Shown piece by piece: positions 27,268 through 35,685 of a stretch of 64,000 nt of DNA. The notes beneath the pieces are model-generated. The model saw nothing but the letters and a program-made list of their open reading frames with translations, did no database searches and had not been told where the DNA came from. Numbering within the stretch: the first letter of the stretch is position 1; the number at the start of each line of letters is the position of its first letter. Source of the stretch: CAWDPQ01 sp049642465 (GTDB taxonomy: Bacteria > Acidobacteriota > Vicinamibacteria > Vicinamibacterales > 2-12-FULL-66-21); assembly GCA_049642465.1 (NCBI GenBank), contig JBAROV010000050.1, positions 62,001 through 126,000 of the forward strand. Direction: 5' to 3'. The translations under genes were made by a program, and so were the position numbers.

Positions 27268-28431
27268 ATGTCCACGCGCGACCCGGGCGTCTCCGACGTC
27301 ATCGTCATCGGTGCAGGGCCGGCGGGACTTGCCACGTCGCGCGAGCTGAGACACCACGGCGTCGATCACGTGGTGCTCGAAAGAGGTCCTTGCCTCGGGC
27401 ACACGTGGGCGAACCTGTACGACGGCCTGGTGCTGCACACGGGGAAGCACCTGTCGTCACTGCCGGGTCTGCGCTTTCCACCCTCGACGCCGCTTTTTCC
27501 CACGCGCCGCAATTTTGTCGAATATCTGAACGATTACGCCACCCGTTTCAATCTGCCGGTCCGCACGAATGCGGAGGTCGTCCGCGTGACGCACTCCGAT
27601 GGCGTGTGGAATGTCGCGTTGGCGGGAGACAGCCGCCTGGCTTCGCACGTGCTCGTCGTCGCAACCGGGATCGTGTCGAATCCGAGCGTTCCTGACTTTC
27701 CCCATCAGAATCGGTTCCGCGGCCGGATACTCCACAGCGTCGAGTATCGCCGGCCAGACGCACACAAGGGACGCCGCGTGCTCATCGTCGGGGCGGGGAA
27801 CTCGGCGGCGGAGATCGCAGCCGAACTCGCGCGTGCGGGGGCGGACGTCACCGTTTCGGTGCGTTCCGGGGCGCGGGTCGTGCCGCTGCGGTTGCTGGGT
27901 ATTCCCATTCAGTATGTCGCCGCGACGTTGAACGGGCTTCCGCTCCGTGCACAACGGCGAATCGCGTCGGCGATTGCCAAGCTCAGCGAAGTCTTCCGCG
28001 GACCCGCCGTTTTACCTCCGCCCGTGGATACCGATTGTCCCGATGTTCCATTGATCGGGTTCCATCTCGTTGATGCGGTGCGTGCCGGTGCGGTTCGCCT
28101 CAAACCGGCCATTCGGGAATTGACCGAGGATGGCGCACGTTTCGTCGATGGCACAGAGGCAGAGTTCGACGAGATCATGCTTGCGACGGGATACAAAGCG
28201 GCTGTCGGAATGCTCGGCGGCCTGGTGCACGTGGATGACTGCGGCTTCGCCGCACGTCATTCACGAGTGGTCAGCGCCGATCAGCCGAACCTGTATTTCG
28301 TGGGCCACAATTACGACGTGCGTGGCGGGTTGCGAAATATCGCAATCGACGCGCGGGCAACGGCGCGCCTGATTGCGAATCAACTCGCTTCGTCTTTCAA
28401 GTCGATGCCAAAGCGCTCCGCCATCCGGTAG
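27268..28431 (+). CDS. Flavin-containing monooxygenase-like NAD(P)/FAD oxidoreductase
   Basis: The ATG at 27268 follows a GGAAG and gives 387 aa. Residues 9-20 hold the FAD-binding motif VIVIGAGPAGLA, and a second Rossmann motif (LIVGAGNSAAEIAAELA) near residue 175 binds NADPH. The segment LYDGLVLHTGKHLSSLPG and the final ATGYKA motif place it with YUCCA/CzcO-type flavoprotein monooxygenases. It is cytosolic and lies 41 bp after a dihaem cytochrome gene, which suggests one transcript. The last 52 bp overlap the convergent regulator gene at 28380. Confidence 0.9.
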   Translation: MSTRDPGVSDVIVIGAGPAGLATSRELRHHGVDHVVLERGPCLGHTWANLYDGLVLHTGKHLSSLPGLRFPPSTPLFPTRRNFVEYLNDYATRFNLPVRTNAEVVRVTHSDGVWNVALAGDSRLASHVLVVATGIVSNPSVPDFPHQNRFRGRILHSVEYRRPDAHKGRRVLIVGAGNSAAEIAAELARAGADVTVSVRSGARVVPLRLLGIPIQYVAATLNGLPLRAQRRIASAIAKLSEVFRGPAVLPPPVDTDCPDVPLIGFHLVDAVRAGAVRLKPAIRELTEDGARFVDGTEAEFDEIMLATGYKAAVGMLGGLVHVDDCGFAARHSRVVSADQPNLYFVGHNYDVRGGLRNIAIDARATARLIANQLASSFKSMPKRSAIR

Positions 28432-29732
28432 AGCGTGCGACGATCCACGCCGAGCACATCGGCCGCCCGCGTGCGGTTTCCCGCCACAGTGCTGAGGACG
28501 TGCAGAAGATAGCGGCGTTCCAACTCCTCGAGGCTTGGCAAGTCGCTGAACAGCCGCTCGTGCACTGGCGTGCGGTCCGCGATGAGCCCAGGCGGCAGAT
28601 CGGCGACCTCGATCGTCGAGGCGCGTCCGAGCACGACGAGTCGTTCGATGGTGTTCTCCAGTTCACGCACGTTGCCTGGCCAGTCGTAGGCGGTCAGCGC
28701 GTCTATCGCGTCAGGTGAAACATCGACGCGGCGCCCTGCGCGGCGACAGGCATCTTGAAGAAAGGATTCGATGAGGAGCGGGATGTCGGATCGTCGGTCT
28801 CTCAAGGGAGGCAGGTGAATCACTATCACGCTCAGGCGATAGAAGAGATCCTGCCGGAAGCGGCCTGCGGAGACGGCTTGTTCCAGATCCGCGTTGGTCG
28901 AGGCGACGACCCGGGCATCGACACGTAATGCCCGCGTGGAACCGACAGGCCGGACTTCGGATTCTTCGAGCACGCGCAGCAAGCGCACCTGCAGCGCGAG
29001 AGACGTGTCGCCGATCTCGTCGAGCAGCACCGTCCCCCCGTGCGCCTGTTCGAAAATCCCCTTTCGATCCGCCACGGCACCGGTGAACGCGCCGCGCGTG
29101 TGGCCGAAGAGTTCCGATTCGAGCAGCGTTTCCGGAATGGCCGCACAGTTGATGGCCACGAACGGCCGCTTCGCCCTTGCGCTATTGTCGTGAATCGCCC
29201 GTGCGACGAGTTCTTTGCCGGTACCGCTCTCGCCAACGACAAGCACGGGCGCCATGCTATCGGCCGCGTGCGCGATCTGCTTGTAAACCGCCACCATTCC
29301 GGCCGTCCGGCCGATCAAGCCTGGCGCCACCGTCGCGCCAGCGGGAAGAGGCGCCGATTGCGCCAGGCCCGCGTGCGCCAGCGCCCGCTCGGTCGTTGAC
29401 TTCACCTCGTTGATGCTGAAGGGTTTGCTGATGTAGTCGAAGGCCCCCTGACGCACGGCTTGGATGGCCGTCTCGAGCGTTCCAAATCCACTGATGAGCA
29501 GCACCTGCCCGAGCGGGTTCGATTCCTTGAACGCCTTCAACAGATCGAGGCCCGACATTTCCGCGTTGAGATTGATGTCCGAGATGACGAGATCGAAAGC
29601 CCGCTCACGCATCATCGCCATTGCCGCGTCGGGCCGGCTCGCAGAGTGGATCTGGCGGTCCGGGCCGGACAGCAGCTCCGCCATGAACCGGCACGTCTCG
29701 TTATCGTCGTCGACGATGAGGATGCTGGACAT
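28380..29732 (-). CDS. NtrC-family sigma-54-dependent response regulator
   Basis: This 450-aa protein has a receiver (residues 1-120, phospho-Asp in LVISDINLN, Lys in YISKPF) and an AAA+ domain with Walker A GESGTGKE and the sigma-54 contact loop GAFTGA. Walker B is in GTVLLDEIGD. A Fis-type HTH ends the protein (TRAADVLGVDRRTLYRMAERF). It activates RpoN-dependent promoters after phosphorylation by the sensor kinase encoded 2 bp upstream. I could not find a convincing -24/-12 promoter nearby, so its target is open. The 3' end overlaps the convergent monooxygenase gene by 52 bp. Confidence 0.96.
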   Translation of the reverse strand: MSSILIVDDDNETCRFMAELLSGPDRQIHSASRPDAAMAMMRERAFDLVISDINLNAEMSGLDLLKAFKESNPLGQVLLISGFGTLETAIQAVRQGAFDYISKPFSINEVKSTTERALAHAGLAQSAPLPAGATVAPGLIGRTAGMVAVYKQIAHAADSMAPVLVVGESGTGKELVARAIHDNSARAKRPFVAINCAAIPETLLESELFGHTRGAFTGAVADRKGIFEQAHGGTVLLDEIGDTSLALQVRLLRVLEESEVRPVGSTRALRVDARVVASTNADLEQAVSAGRFRQDLFYRLSVIVIHLPPLRDRRSDIPLLIESFLQDACRRAGRRVDVSPDAIDALTAYDWPGNVRELENTIERLVVLGRASTIEVADLPPGLIADRTPVHERLFSDLPSLEELERRYLLHVLSTVAGNRTRAADVLGVDRRTLYRMAERFGIDLKDEAS

Positions 29733-29734
29733 CG

Positions 29735-31351
29735 CTACACGACCCGGACGGGCAGCGCCGTGACAGGGTTGGCCGGGCGCACTACTGCGGGCAACTCGAT
29801 ACGGAAGATCGCGCCGCCGCGAGGCAGGTTGCCTGCCGAGATCGATCCGCCGTGAGCGGCAATCACTTCCTTCGTAATGCTCAATCCAAGTCCGGTACCG
29901 GCGCCCCTCGGCTTCGTCGTCAGCCAGGGGTCGAAGATTCGTGGCAGCACGCCTGAGGGAATCCCCGGGCCAGTATCCGAAATCTCAACCCAGATGCCGT
30001 GAGCGGCGTGAGGGTCGCTGCGGAGACGGTCGGTCAGGGACCCAGCTTTGACTTCGAGTGTGCCGCCGAGCGGCATGGCGTCGAGCCCGTTGGCGACGAT
30101 ATTCAACAGCGCCAGCTCGAGCTGCACCGGATCCGCGAGCATCGGCGGCAGGGCATCGGGGATCGATACGGCGAGCTCGACGCCCGTGGCATCGAACTTC
30201 GGCCGGGCGAGCTCACACACGCGTCGAATCAGTTCCCCAGGATCCACGATCTCGCGCGGCGACGACTGGCGCGACCGATCGAGCAACGTTCGCACGATCG
30301 TCGTGACTTTTGCGATTTGCTCTTCGATGACTTTCAACCGCGGATCGGCGTCAGGTTGCTCGTGCATCAGCTGCACGTAGCCGGAGATCAGATTCAGTGG
30401 TGTGCCAATCTGGTGCGCGACGTTGGCGGCCATCTGACCGACAGCGGCCATTTGCTCGGCACGTGCGAGCGCCTCGCGAAGCGCAAGAATGCGGTGGTAA
30501 TCCTGCACCAGCTCCTCGTTGCGTGCTCGCAACTCTTCAGTCGCGTCAGCGACCCGTTCTTTCAACGCCACGTGATGGTGTTCGAGTTCGTCGAGCATTT
30601 GGTTGAGGCCAAGCGCAATCGCTCCAATCTCGTCGAGCCTGGCCATGGGGGCTCGTGCACTCAGGTCTCCGCCGCCAGCCCGCGTCATGGTCTGACTGAT
30701 TTGCGCAAGCGGCCGGTGGATGACGCGTCTGGCAGCCAGGTCGATGACCACAGTGCTGAGGAGGATCGCGGCAAGTGAAAAGCCCGCGCCAAACAGCCGT
30801 CCACGTGTTCTGAGTTGGGCCACCGATCCAAGCGACACCGTCACGACAACGGCGCCGACGCGTCGTCCGTCGCGCTCGAGCGGGACCGCGACGCGAGGCA
30901 GTACTGTGCCGCCATCCTCCCATAGTGCCTCTGGTTGGCCGACGGCCCGGCGCGCGAGGTCGATTTCCTCGCTGTGATCCCCCGACGAGGTGCTCGCGAG
31001 CACGCTCGCAGCCGAATCCGTGACGGTCACCGCCGTCACCGTGCGCAAAGCGGGAAAGGCTTCAATGAACTCGTGCAAGGTCGCGTGCAGCTCGTCCGGA
31101 GTCGATACCGGTCGCAGCTCGAAATCGTCCGCCACCGCGTCGGCCGTCGACTGCGCCGTTTGATGAAGCTCTCGCTCGAGCACGCGTTCAAAGGTACGCG
31201 TCTCCCAATAGGTCGTCGCCCCAATCACGAGCACGAGCGCCAGCGCGACGAGGAGCGACAGGCGGATGCGAAGCGGAAGCTGTCGCAGCCAACTCGCCAC
31301 GCCGTGGCGGAATTGCCGGTGCCCGCGATACAAGGCGTCCCCTTCGTGCAC
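29735..31351 (-). CDS. Membrane sensor histidine kinase (NtrB/ZraS-like)
   Basis: The 538-aa protein has TM1 (IRLSLLVALALVLVIGATTYW), a periplasmic sensor of about 145 residues, TM2 (FGAGFSLAAILLSTVVID), a HAMP domain, a coiled coil, HisKA with AANVAHQIGTPLNLISGY (phosphohistidine in AHQIG) and a HATPase_c domain (DTGPGIP, GAGTGLGLSI). It pairs with the NtrC-type regulator 2 bp downstream. The H-box with Gln instead of Glu after His is common in this subgroup. The upstream gap contains a 79-bp inverted-repeat element. Confidence 0.95.
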   Translation of the reverse strand: MHEGDALYRGHRQFRHGVASWLRQLPLRIRLSLLVALALVLVIGATTYWETRTFERVLERELHQTAQSTADAVADDFELRPVSTPDELHATLHEFIEAFPALRTVTAVTVTDSAASVLASTSSGDHSEEIDLARRAVGQPEALWEDGGTVLPRVAVPLERDGRRVGAVVVTVSLGSVAQLRTRGRLFGAGFSLAAILLSTVVIDLAARRVIHRPLAQISQTMTRAGGGDLSARAPMARLDEIGAIALGLNQMLDELEHHHVALKERVADATEELRARNEELVQDYHRILALREALARAEQMAAVGQMAANVAHQIGTPLNLISGYVQLMHEQPDADPRLKVIEEQIAKVTTIVRTLLDRSRQSSPREIVDPGELIRRVCELARPKFDATGVELAVSIPDALPPMLADPVQLELALLNIVANGLDAMPLGGTLEVKAGSLTDRLRSDPHAAHGIWVEISDTGPGIPSGVLPRIFDPWLTTKPRGAGTGLGLSITKEVIAAHGGSISAGNLPRGGAIFRIELPAVVRPANPVTALPVRVV

Positions 31352-31450
31352 GCGTAAGCTCCACGAGAAATGCGACTTGTCGATTCTATGCCCAGCCCGC
31401 CCGATTCGGCATTGACCTTGTGTTCATCCCCAGTGCCGCGCAGGAGCAGC

Positions 31451-31529
31451 GGGGTCAGATCTTGTTTCTTGCACGTCCGTCCACTTTCTTGGAACGAGGA
31501 CAAGTCTGCAAGAAACAAGATCTGACCCC
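31451..31529. repeat. 79-bp element bounded by perfect 23-bp inverted repeats
   Basis: The left arm (31451-31473) starts GGGGTCAGATCTTGTTTCTT and the right arm (31507-31529) is its exact reverse complement. The centre is 33 bp with no gene. GGGGTCAGATCTTG-type ends are characteristic of REP sequences mobilised by RAYT (Y1 tyrosine) transposases. No transposase is present in the window, so this is a non-autonomous copy. It lies between a histidine kinase gene and a small secreted-protein gene; the rest of this 208-bp gap shows nothing. Confidence 0.85.
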
Positions 31530-31559
31530 CCGCCAGCACGCGGTTAGGAGGGCACGATA

Positions 31560-31928
31560 ATGCGAGTTCGAGCACTAATTGTTACGGTTGCACTGGGATT
31601 GGCCCTGGCCAGTCATACCGCGATGGCGCAGACCACAAAGTCAGCGAAGCAATCAGCCAGTCACGGATCCATTTCGGGGAAACTTGAAAGCTACGATCCC
31701 GCCACTCGGACCATGAAGATCAAATCGGGCAAGTCCGAGCAGCAGATCATGCTGTCGAGTAACGCCGTCGTGCACCAGGGTGCGAAGACGCTGAGCACTG
31801 ACGAGCTGGCCTCGAGGCAGGGCCAGAACGTCAAAGTTCGGTACACGGTCACGAATAACGAGAAGACGGCCGATTCTGTGACGCTTGCGGGTGCGCCGGT
31901 CCACCCGGCCACAGCCAAACAGAAGTAG
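31560..31928 (+). CDS. Small secreted protein of unknown function (DUF5666-like fold)
   Basis: The 122-aa protein has a clear signal peptide (MRVRALIVTVALGLALASHT, cut after AMA) and a GGAGG about 9 nt upstream of the ATG. The mature part reads as a small beta-barrel: GSISGKLESYDPATRTMKIK, then a QQIMLSSNAVV strand and GQNVKVRYTV. That pattern resembles periplasmic OB-like DUF5666 domains. It stands alone after the inverted-repeat element. The function is unknown. Confidence 0.8.
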   Translation: MRVRALIVTVALGLALASHTAMAQTTKSAKQSASHGSISGKLESYDPATRTMKIKSGKSEQQIMLSSNAVVHQGAKTLSTDELASRQGQNVKVRYTVTNNEKTADSVTLAGAPVHPATAKQK

Positions 31929-32099
31929 CCGTTCCACCTCACTTGCGCGCGGGGCATTTGGCTCGCGCACAAAAGCTCGGCGAAGCTCCGGCGTGGTGGT
32001 GGGGCGGCGTCGGGTCGTGGCGGAGGAGACGGATCTCCTCCCACTCCTCCGCCATTTTTCGAGCGCAGTTCGTCGGGCCACTCGTTCAGCGCCAGCACG

Positions 32100-33068
32100 A
32101 TGTCTTCAACCCACCGTTTCGAGACCGTCGTGACTGCCGGCACTGCCGCACTGGTCGTCTACCTCATTGCCAATGCGCTCGAGTTGCTGCTGATACGCGA
32201 AGGCTTGAGGCCGGCGCTCCTCCTGTGGCTGAGCGATCTCGTACCCGCGCTGGCCTTCGGGCTGGCGACTGCGCTGTGGCTCGACCTCCGCGCGACTCGC
32301 GCCGCGCGCTCTGCAGCGGAAGCAGCCAATCGCGCCAAAGACGAAGTGCTCGCCATCGTCGCGCACGAACTGCGCAATCCGCTGACGGCAATCAGCGCCG
32401 CCTTCCAGGCGCTCGAAGTTGCGCCGACCAAGGAAGCGCGCGTCCGCCCGCGCGAAGTCATCCTCACGCAGGCGGCGCACCTTTCACGCATGATCGAAGA
32501 TTTGCTGGATTTGGGCCGCGTGATGAATGGCAAGATCAAGCTCCAGCGCGTCCGACTCGACCTGGGTGCCGCAGCACGCCACGCCGTCGAGATGCTGCAG
32601 CAGGCGGGGAAGCTCCAGCAGCATGACGTGACCGTGGATACGGAGTCAGCGTGGGTTCACGCCGATGGCTTGCGGATTGAACAGATTGCCGTGAATCTGC
32701 TGTCGAACGCGATCAAATACACGCCAGCCGGCGGATCGATTCACGTCACGGCGAGGAGCGAAAAGCGGGACGCGGTGCTGCGAATTCGAGATACCGGCGT
32801 CGGGATTTCACCGGAACTGCTGCCGAGCGTCTTCGGTCTGTTCGTTCAGGGGGATCAACGACCCGGCCGTCAGCCCGAAGGGTTGGGGATCGGGCTGTCT
32901 CTCGTTCGTCGGCTTGTCGAGGTGCACGGCGGAACAGTGCAGGCGTTGAGCGAAGGACCAGGTCAGGGGACGACGATCGAGATTCGGCTGCCGCGCGCCT
33001 CTCCGCCGTATCCGTTGTTCACCGACGCGGTGAGTCGCCAGTCGAGCATCGAGCACTCCGTCAACTGA
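32100..33068 (+). CDS. Membrane-anchored sensor histidine kinase
   Basis: The 322-aa protein has two N-terminal TM helices (VTAGTAALVVYLIANALELL; LLWLSDLVPALAFGLATALW) with almost no periplasmic loop. HisKA follows with IVAHELRNPLTAIS, then HATPase_c (NLLSNAIKYTPAGG, DTGVGISPELLP, GLGIGLSLVRRLVEVHGG). It may sense membrane state or an intramembrane partner. No response regulator is adjacent, so it is an orphan kinase. The end overlaps the convergent membrane-protein gene by 8 bp. The 171-bp gap upstream shows no other signal. Confidence 0.92.
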   Translation: MSSTHRFETVVTAGTAALVVYLIANALELLLIREGLRPALLLWLSDLVPALAFGLATALWLDLRATRAARSAAEAANRAKDEVLAIVAHELRNPLTAISAAFQALEVAPTKEARVRPREVILTQAAHLSRMIEDLLDLGRVMNGKIKLQRVRLDLGAAARHAVEMLQQAGKLQQHDVTVDTESAWVHADGLRIEQIAVNLLSNAIKYTPAGGSIHVTARSEKRDAVLRIRDTGVGISPELLPSVFGLFVQGDQRPGRQPEGLGIGLSLVRRLVEVHGGTVQALSEGPGQGTTIEIRLPRASPPYPLFTDAVSRQSSIEHSVN

Positions 33069-33489
33069 TGTGGTAGCGGCCGAACGTCCACAGAAACGCG
33101 GCGACGACGCAGTGAAAGATGATCGGAATCGTCCCGCCAAACCATCGCTGGTCCGGACGTTCGATCATGCGGACGATGTATCGCACGATCATTCCGGCAA
33201 CATACAGGTAGCTGAACCAGATCACGAACCGACCCATCTCGGCTCGCTTTGGGTTCACGAACACACCCACCCCGCGGGTGAAGTCCATGCAGATCCACAC
33301 CATCAGCGTCAGAACGACGGCCTGACCCGCGAGGAGGACCGGGTACGGCAGGAGCCCTGATTGCCATTGCTGCATGGGGGGCAGCCATCGCGGCGCCCAG
33401 AGGACGACGGCGATTTGGCCGATGACGCGCAGGAACAGCAGTCCGGTAAAGAGCCAGAGATAGAGGCTGTAGTCCCCCGGGCCGTTCAT
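33061..33489 (-). CDS. Small integral membrane protein, unknown function
   Basis: The 142-aa protein starts MNGPGDYSLYLWL (a GTG one codon upstream is possible). Four TM helices are visible: YLWLFTGLLFLRVIGQIAVV, VLLAGQAVVLTLMVWICMDF, FVIWFSYLYVAGMIVRYIV and IPIIFHCVVAAFLWTFGRYH. Such four-helix proteins are widespread hypotheticals. It is the last gene of a minus-strand run, after a repeat-filled gap. Confidence 0.75.
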   Translation of the reverse strand: MNGPGDYSLYLWLFTGLLFLRVIGQIAVVLWAPRWLPPMQQWQSGLLPYPVLLAGQAVVLTLMVWICMDFTRGVGVFVNPKRAEMGRFVIWFSYLYVAGMIVRYIVRMIERPDQRWFGGTIPIIFHCVVAAFLWTFGRYHIS

Positions 33490-33526
33490 CACCGCTTACG
33501 GTACACGAAAAAAGGGGAAAGCCTGG

Positions 33527-33589
33527 AAAAGGGAAAAGGGAAAAGGGAAAAGGGAAAAGTGTTTTCCCTTCTCCCTTCTCCCTTCCCTA
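33527..33589. repeat. Inverted pair of 7-bp arrays (AAAAGGG) and (TTCTCCC)
   Basis: Five AAAAGGG-type units (33527-33561) are followed at once by TTTTCCC, TTCTCCC, TTCTCCC, TTCCCTA (33562-33589). The two halves are largely complementary, so the transcript could fold into a long G/A:C/U hairpin. The stop codon of the gene at 33587-34117 lies in the last unit, so the hairpin may act as its terminator. Confidence 0.75.
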
Positions 33590-34117
33590 GCGGCGGGGGT
33601 CGCCTTCGGCGGGGGGTGGCGGGATGGCGGTGAGGCGCCACGTTTCGCCGTGCGCCTCGAGATCCCAGTTGAAAAAGTCCACGGTCAGCTGAATTGCGTG
33701 CGCGGCATCCGTACCCAGACCGAGCAGCTGGCGGTTCTCACCGCTGGAGGACCCAGGTGCCTCGTGCGCGGTCGTCACGTACCGGCAGGCAACCCAGAGC
33801 CCGGCCCAGTGCTCATCCGTCAAGCGGTAGACGCGGTACTCGGCATCCGGATCCCACAGCGATCCGACGCGGAATACGGCGCAGTGCGGCGCGGCATCGC
33901 AGGCCTGCAACACCGCATCCTGCTGCTCGCGGGTCAGCGGCGCCCAGCCTGACGGCAGTACCGGAGTGCGATATGGTTCGGGATACGCGATAACGCTCCC
34001 TCCCTGATCGATGAGGCGCACGCGCCGGGTCGGACGGAGATCCGAATAGGGCCGACTGCCGGGCATGCCTCGTGATTTTTGATCTGATGGGCCCATAGTT
34101 CCGAGTGCCTGCCTCAC
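33587..34117 (-). CDS. Hypothetical protein
   Basis: The 176-aa frame begins with a GTG that overlaps the stop of the upstream gene by 4 bp (GTGA), which favours this start; an ATG at codon 8 is the alternative. No family is recognised. The sequence is soluble and Trp-rich in its second half (GSLWDPDAEYRVYRLT, EHWAGLWVACRYV, FFNWDLEAHGETWRLTAI), which looks like a folded mixed alpha/beta domain. The C-terminal tail PPPPAEGDPRR runs into the 7-bp repeat array. Coding status is likely but not certain. Confidence 0.55.
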   Translation of the reverse strand: MRQALGTMGPSDQKSRGMPGSRPYSDLRPTRRVRLIDQGGSVIAYPEPYRTPVLPSGWAPLTREQQDAVLQACDAAPHCAVFRVGSLWDPDAEYRVYRLTDEHWAGLWVACRYVTTAHEAPGSSSGENRQLLGLGTDAAHAIQLTVDFFNWDLEAHGETWRLTAIPPPPAEGDPRR

Positions 34118-34377
34118 TGTCTGGTGCCTGAGAGATTGAATCCATTAAAGAGCGGCGACGGCTGATTCGCACGCGCCAGCGCGGCTTCGTAGAGGCGAAT
34201 CCACATCTCGGCGGATCCGGCGAGGTCGGCGTTCTCCTGGCGCAGACGCTCGTTTTCTTCCAGCAAGCGCAGGTTTTCGCGCGCGAGTTCCACTGCCCGG
34301 ATCTGATCGTCCACTTTCGCGCGGCCCGTTCCGACCCTGCGCATCTCCGTCCAGTTCAGTGCCATTGCGACGTCCAT
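34114..34377 (-). CDS. Small coiled-coil protein
   Basis: The ATG at 34377 has a strong AAGGGGG site 6 nt upstream and gives 87 aa. The middle part is a leucine-zipper-like coil (ARENLRLLEENERLRQENAD), followed by a short helix and a polar tail. No DNA-binding region is seen. Upstream extension of the frame would translate an 8-bp repeat (GTLAPWH), which I reject. Its stop overlaps the GTG start of the next gene. Role unknown; it could mediate oligomerisation. Confidence 0.65.
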   Translation of the reverse strand: MDVAMALNWTEMRRVGTGRAKVDDQIRAVELARENLRLLEENERLRQENADLAGSAEMWIRLYEAALARANQPSPLFNGFNLSGTRQ

Positions 34378-34432
34378 TTGAGCCCCCTTTAGGCCGTATG
34401 TCTTATGAAACGATGGGTGGGGAGGAAACGAA

Positions 34433-34496
34433 CAGGGTGCCAGGGTGCCAGGGTGCCAGGGTGCCAGGGTGCCAAGGTGCCAAGGTGCCAAGGTGC
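34433..34496. repeat. 8-bp tandem repeat CAGGGTGC/CAAGGTGC
   Basis: Eight uninterrupted 8-bp units: five CAGGGTGC then three CAAGGTGC. The array lies in the 165-bp gap between the SagB-type dehydrogenase gene and the small coiled-coil gene. Nothing else was recognised in this gap. Confidence 0.85.
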
Positions 34497-34542
34497 TACG
34501 GCCCAGGCGAAGCTCGGGTCCGCCAGGTGTCAGACCACCTGA

Positions 34543-35685
34543 CTATTGTCGCGGGCGCAGGTGTGGGTTCTCGCGGACGGGGAGGGTGCCGCGGGGGCGG
34601 GGCGCCCACGAGGTGTTGCCGGGGGGACGGCCGACCCCCGCGGCGTACAGGACGGTTTCGGTGATGCCGTCGATGCCGAGATCACGCTCGATAAGCGAAT
34701 CAGCGAGCGCCATTACCGAAAAGGGCGCCAGCCCAAGCGCGGTAGAGGTGAGGCAAAACATCTGACACACATGTCCGGCCTCGATGAGCGCGGCGCGATA
34801 CGCGCGCGAATACGGGTACCGCCAGAGTTGTCGCTCGAACACTGCGGTAAAGAGCGCCAGCGCGGAGGCGCGCGCGAAGTACCCGCTGTGCGGCAGGTAG
34901 GAACGAATCTGCGCCGCCGTCGCCCCGGGGCGGAGCCGCGTCAGCGCATGCGAACCAGCCGAATAATGGTAGAGACCCGAACGAAGCCCCTTCACGTCAC
35001 GGACGACGACATAGCACTCGATGGGGTGCCGGGCTCCACCGGACGTCGATGTCTTGAGCGGCACCTCTAACCGTGGAGTCAACCGCATCCACTTCTGAAC
35101 TCCGACGCTGAAGCCCAGGATGGTGGCGAGCTCCTGGCTCGTGACCGGCACGGATGAGAACCGTCGCCATGTGCGCCGCTGACGGGCAACGCGCGAAAAC
35201 TCCGTGGGGCCATCTGGCGTCGGCAGATCGATACGGGCCAGGCTCGGGTACGACTTCACGGGACGCGGTATGGTGGCTAACCGCGACGATACGTGCCGTT
35301 TCGACTCTTGGCGCGACCAAAAGCGCACGTCCTTGGTTGCCATGTGAAAGAACCCTGCTTCAGGATTCCAGGGTTCCAACACCTTCATGGCGCGTTCCGC
35401 GGCAGCTTCAGGGCGATTCGATTGCTGTAGAAACGATCGCCGAACGAGTTGTCCGATCAGAACCCTGAGCTCACGCCTTGGGACGAACACGAGGGCGCGG
35501 TGAATTTGCTCGGTCGTCTTCCATTCGGCGCAGCAGTCGAGGATGTTACAGACTACGAGCGGGATCACCGCGACGGCGCCCGTCGCATAATTCCGCAGAA
35601 TGAGGTGGTTGCCGCGCCAGTACCAAATCAGGTGTTGAGAACGCCGGACCCGTACCTCGGACGCCCGGCGTTCGCCACGGCTCAA
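34543..35685 (-). CDS. SagB/ThcOx-type FMN-dependent dehydrogenase
   Basis: The 380-aa protein starts at a TTG overlapping the stop of the upstream peptide gene (TTGA). Residues 1-130 look like a PqqD/winged-helix type peptide-recognition region (HLILRNYATGAVAVIPL, LVRRSFLQQ). Residues 165-370 form the nitroreductase-fold domain: RRTWRRFSSVPVTSQELATIL, TSGGARHPIECYVVV, YHYSAGSHALTRL and IEAGHVCQMFCLTSTALGLA. SagB proteins use FMN to oxidise azolines to azoles in RiPP (peptide natural product) biosynthesis, while other members have unrelated roles. No YcaO cyclodehydratase is in the window. Direct coupling to the 100-aa Cys-ending peptide suggests that peptide as substrate. Confidence 0.88.
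   Translation of the reverse strand: MSRGERRASEVRVRRSQHLIWYWRGNHLILRNYATGAVAVIPLVVCNILDCCAEWKTTEQIHRALVFVPRRELRVLIGQLVRRSFLQQSNRPEAAAERAMKVLEPWNPEAGFFHMATKDVRFWSRQESKRHVSSRLATIPRPVKSYPSLARIDLPTPDGPTEFSRVARQRRTWRRFSSVPVTSQELATILGFSVGVQKWMRLTPRLEVPLKTSTSGGARHPIECYVVVRDVKGLRSGLYHYSAGSHALTRLRPGATAAQIRSYLPHSGYFARASALALFTAVFERQLWRYPYSRAYRAALIEAGHVCQMFCLTSTALGLAPFSVMALADSLIERDLGIDGITETVLYAAGVGRPPGNTSWAPRPRGTLPVRENPHLRPRQ

Noticed and set aside
31451..31529. Simple rho-independent terminator
   Set aside because: The 23-bp arms are 33 bp apart and are not followed by a T run; the end sequence fits a REP/RAYT element better.
29700..31560. Sigma-54 promoter for the NtrC-type regulator
   Set aside because: I looked for TGGCAC-N5-TTGC around the two-component genes and neighbours and found no convincing match.
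34378..34491. N-terminal extension of the small coiled-coil protein (APWHLGTLAPW repeats)
   Set aside because: It is a translation of the 8-bp repeat; the ATG at 34377 has a strong ribosome site.
34433..34496. Possible CRISPR array
   Set aside because: Units are 8 bp with no spacers; none of the repeat arrays in the window has repeat-spacer structure and no cas gene is present.
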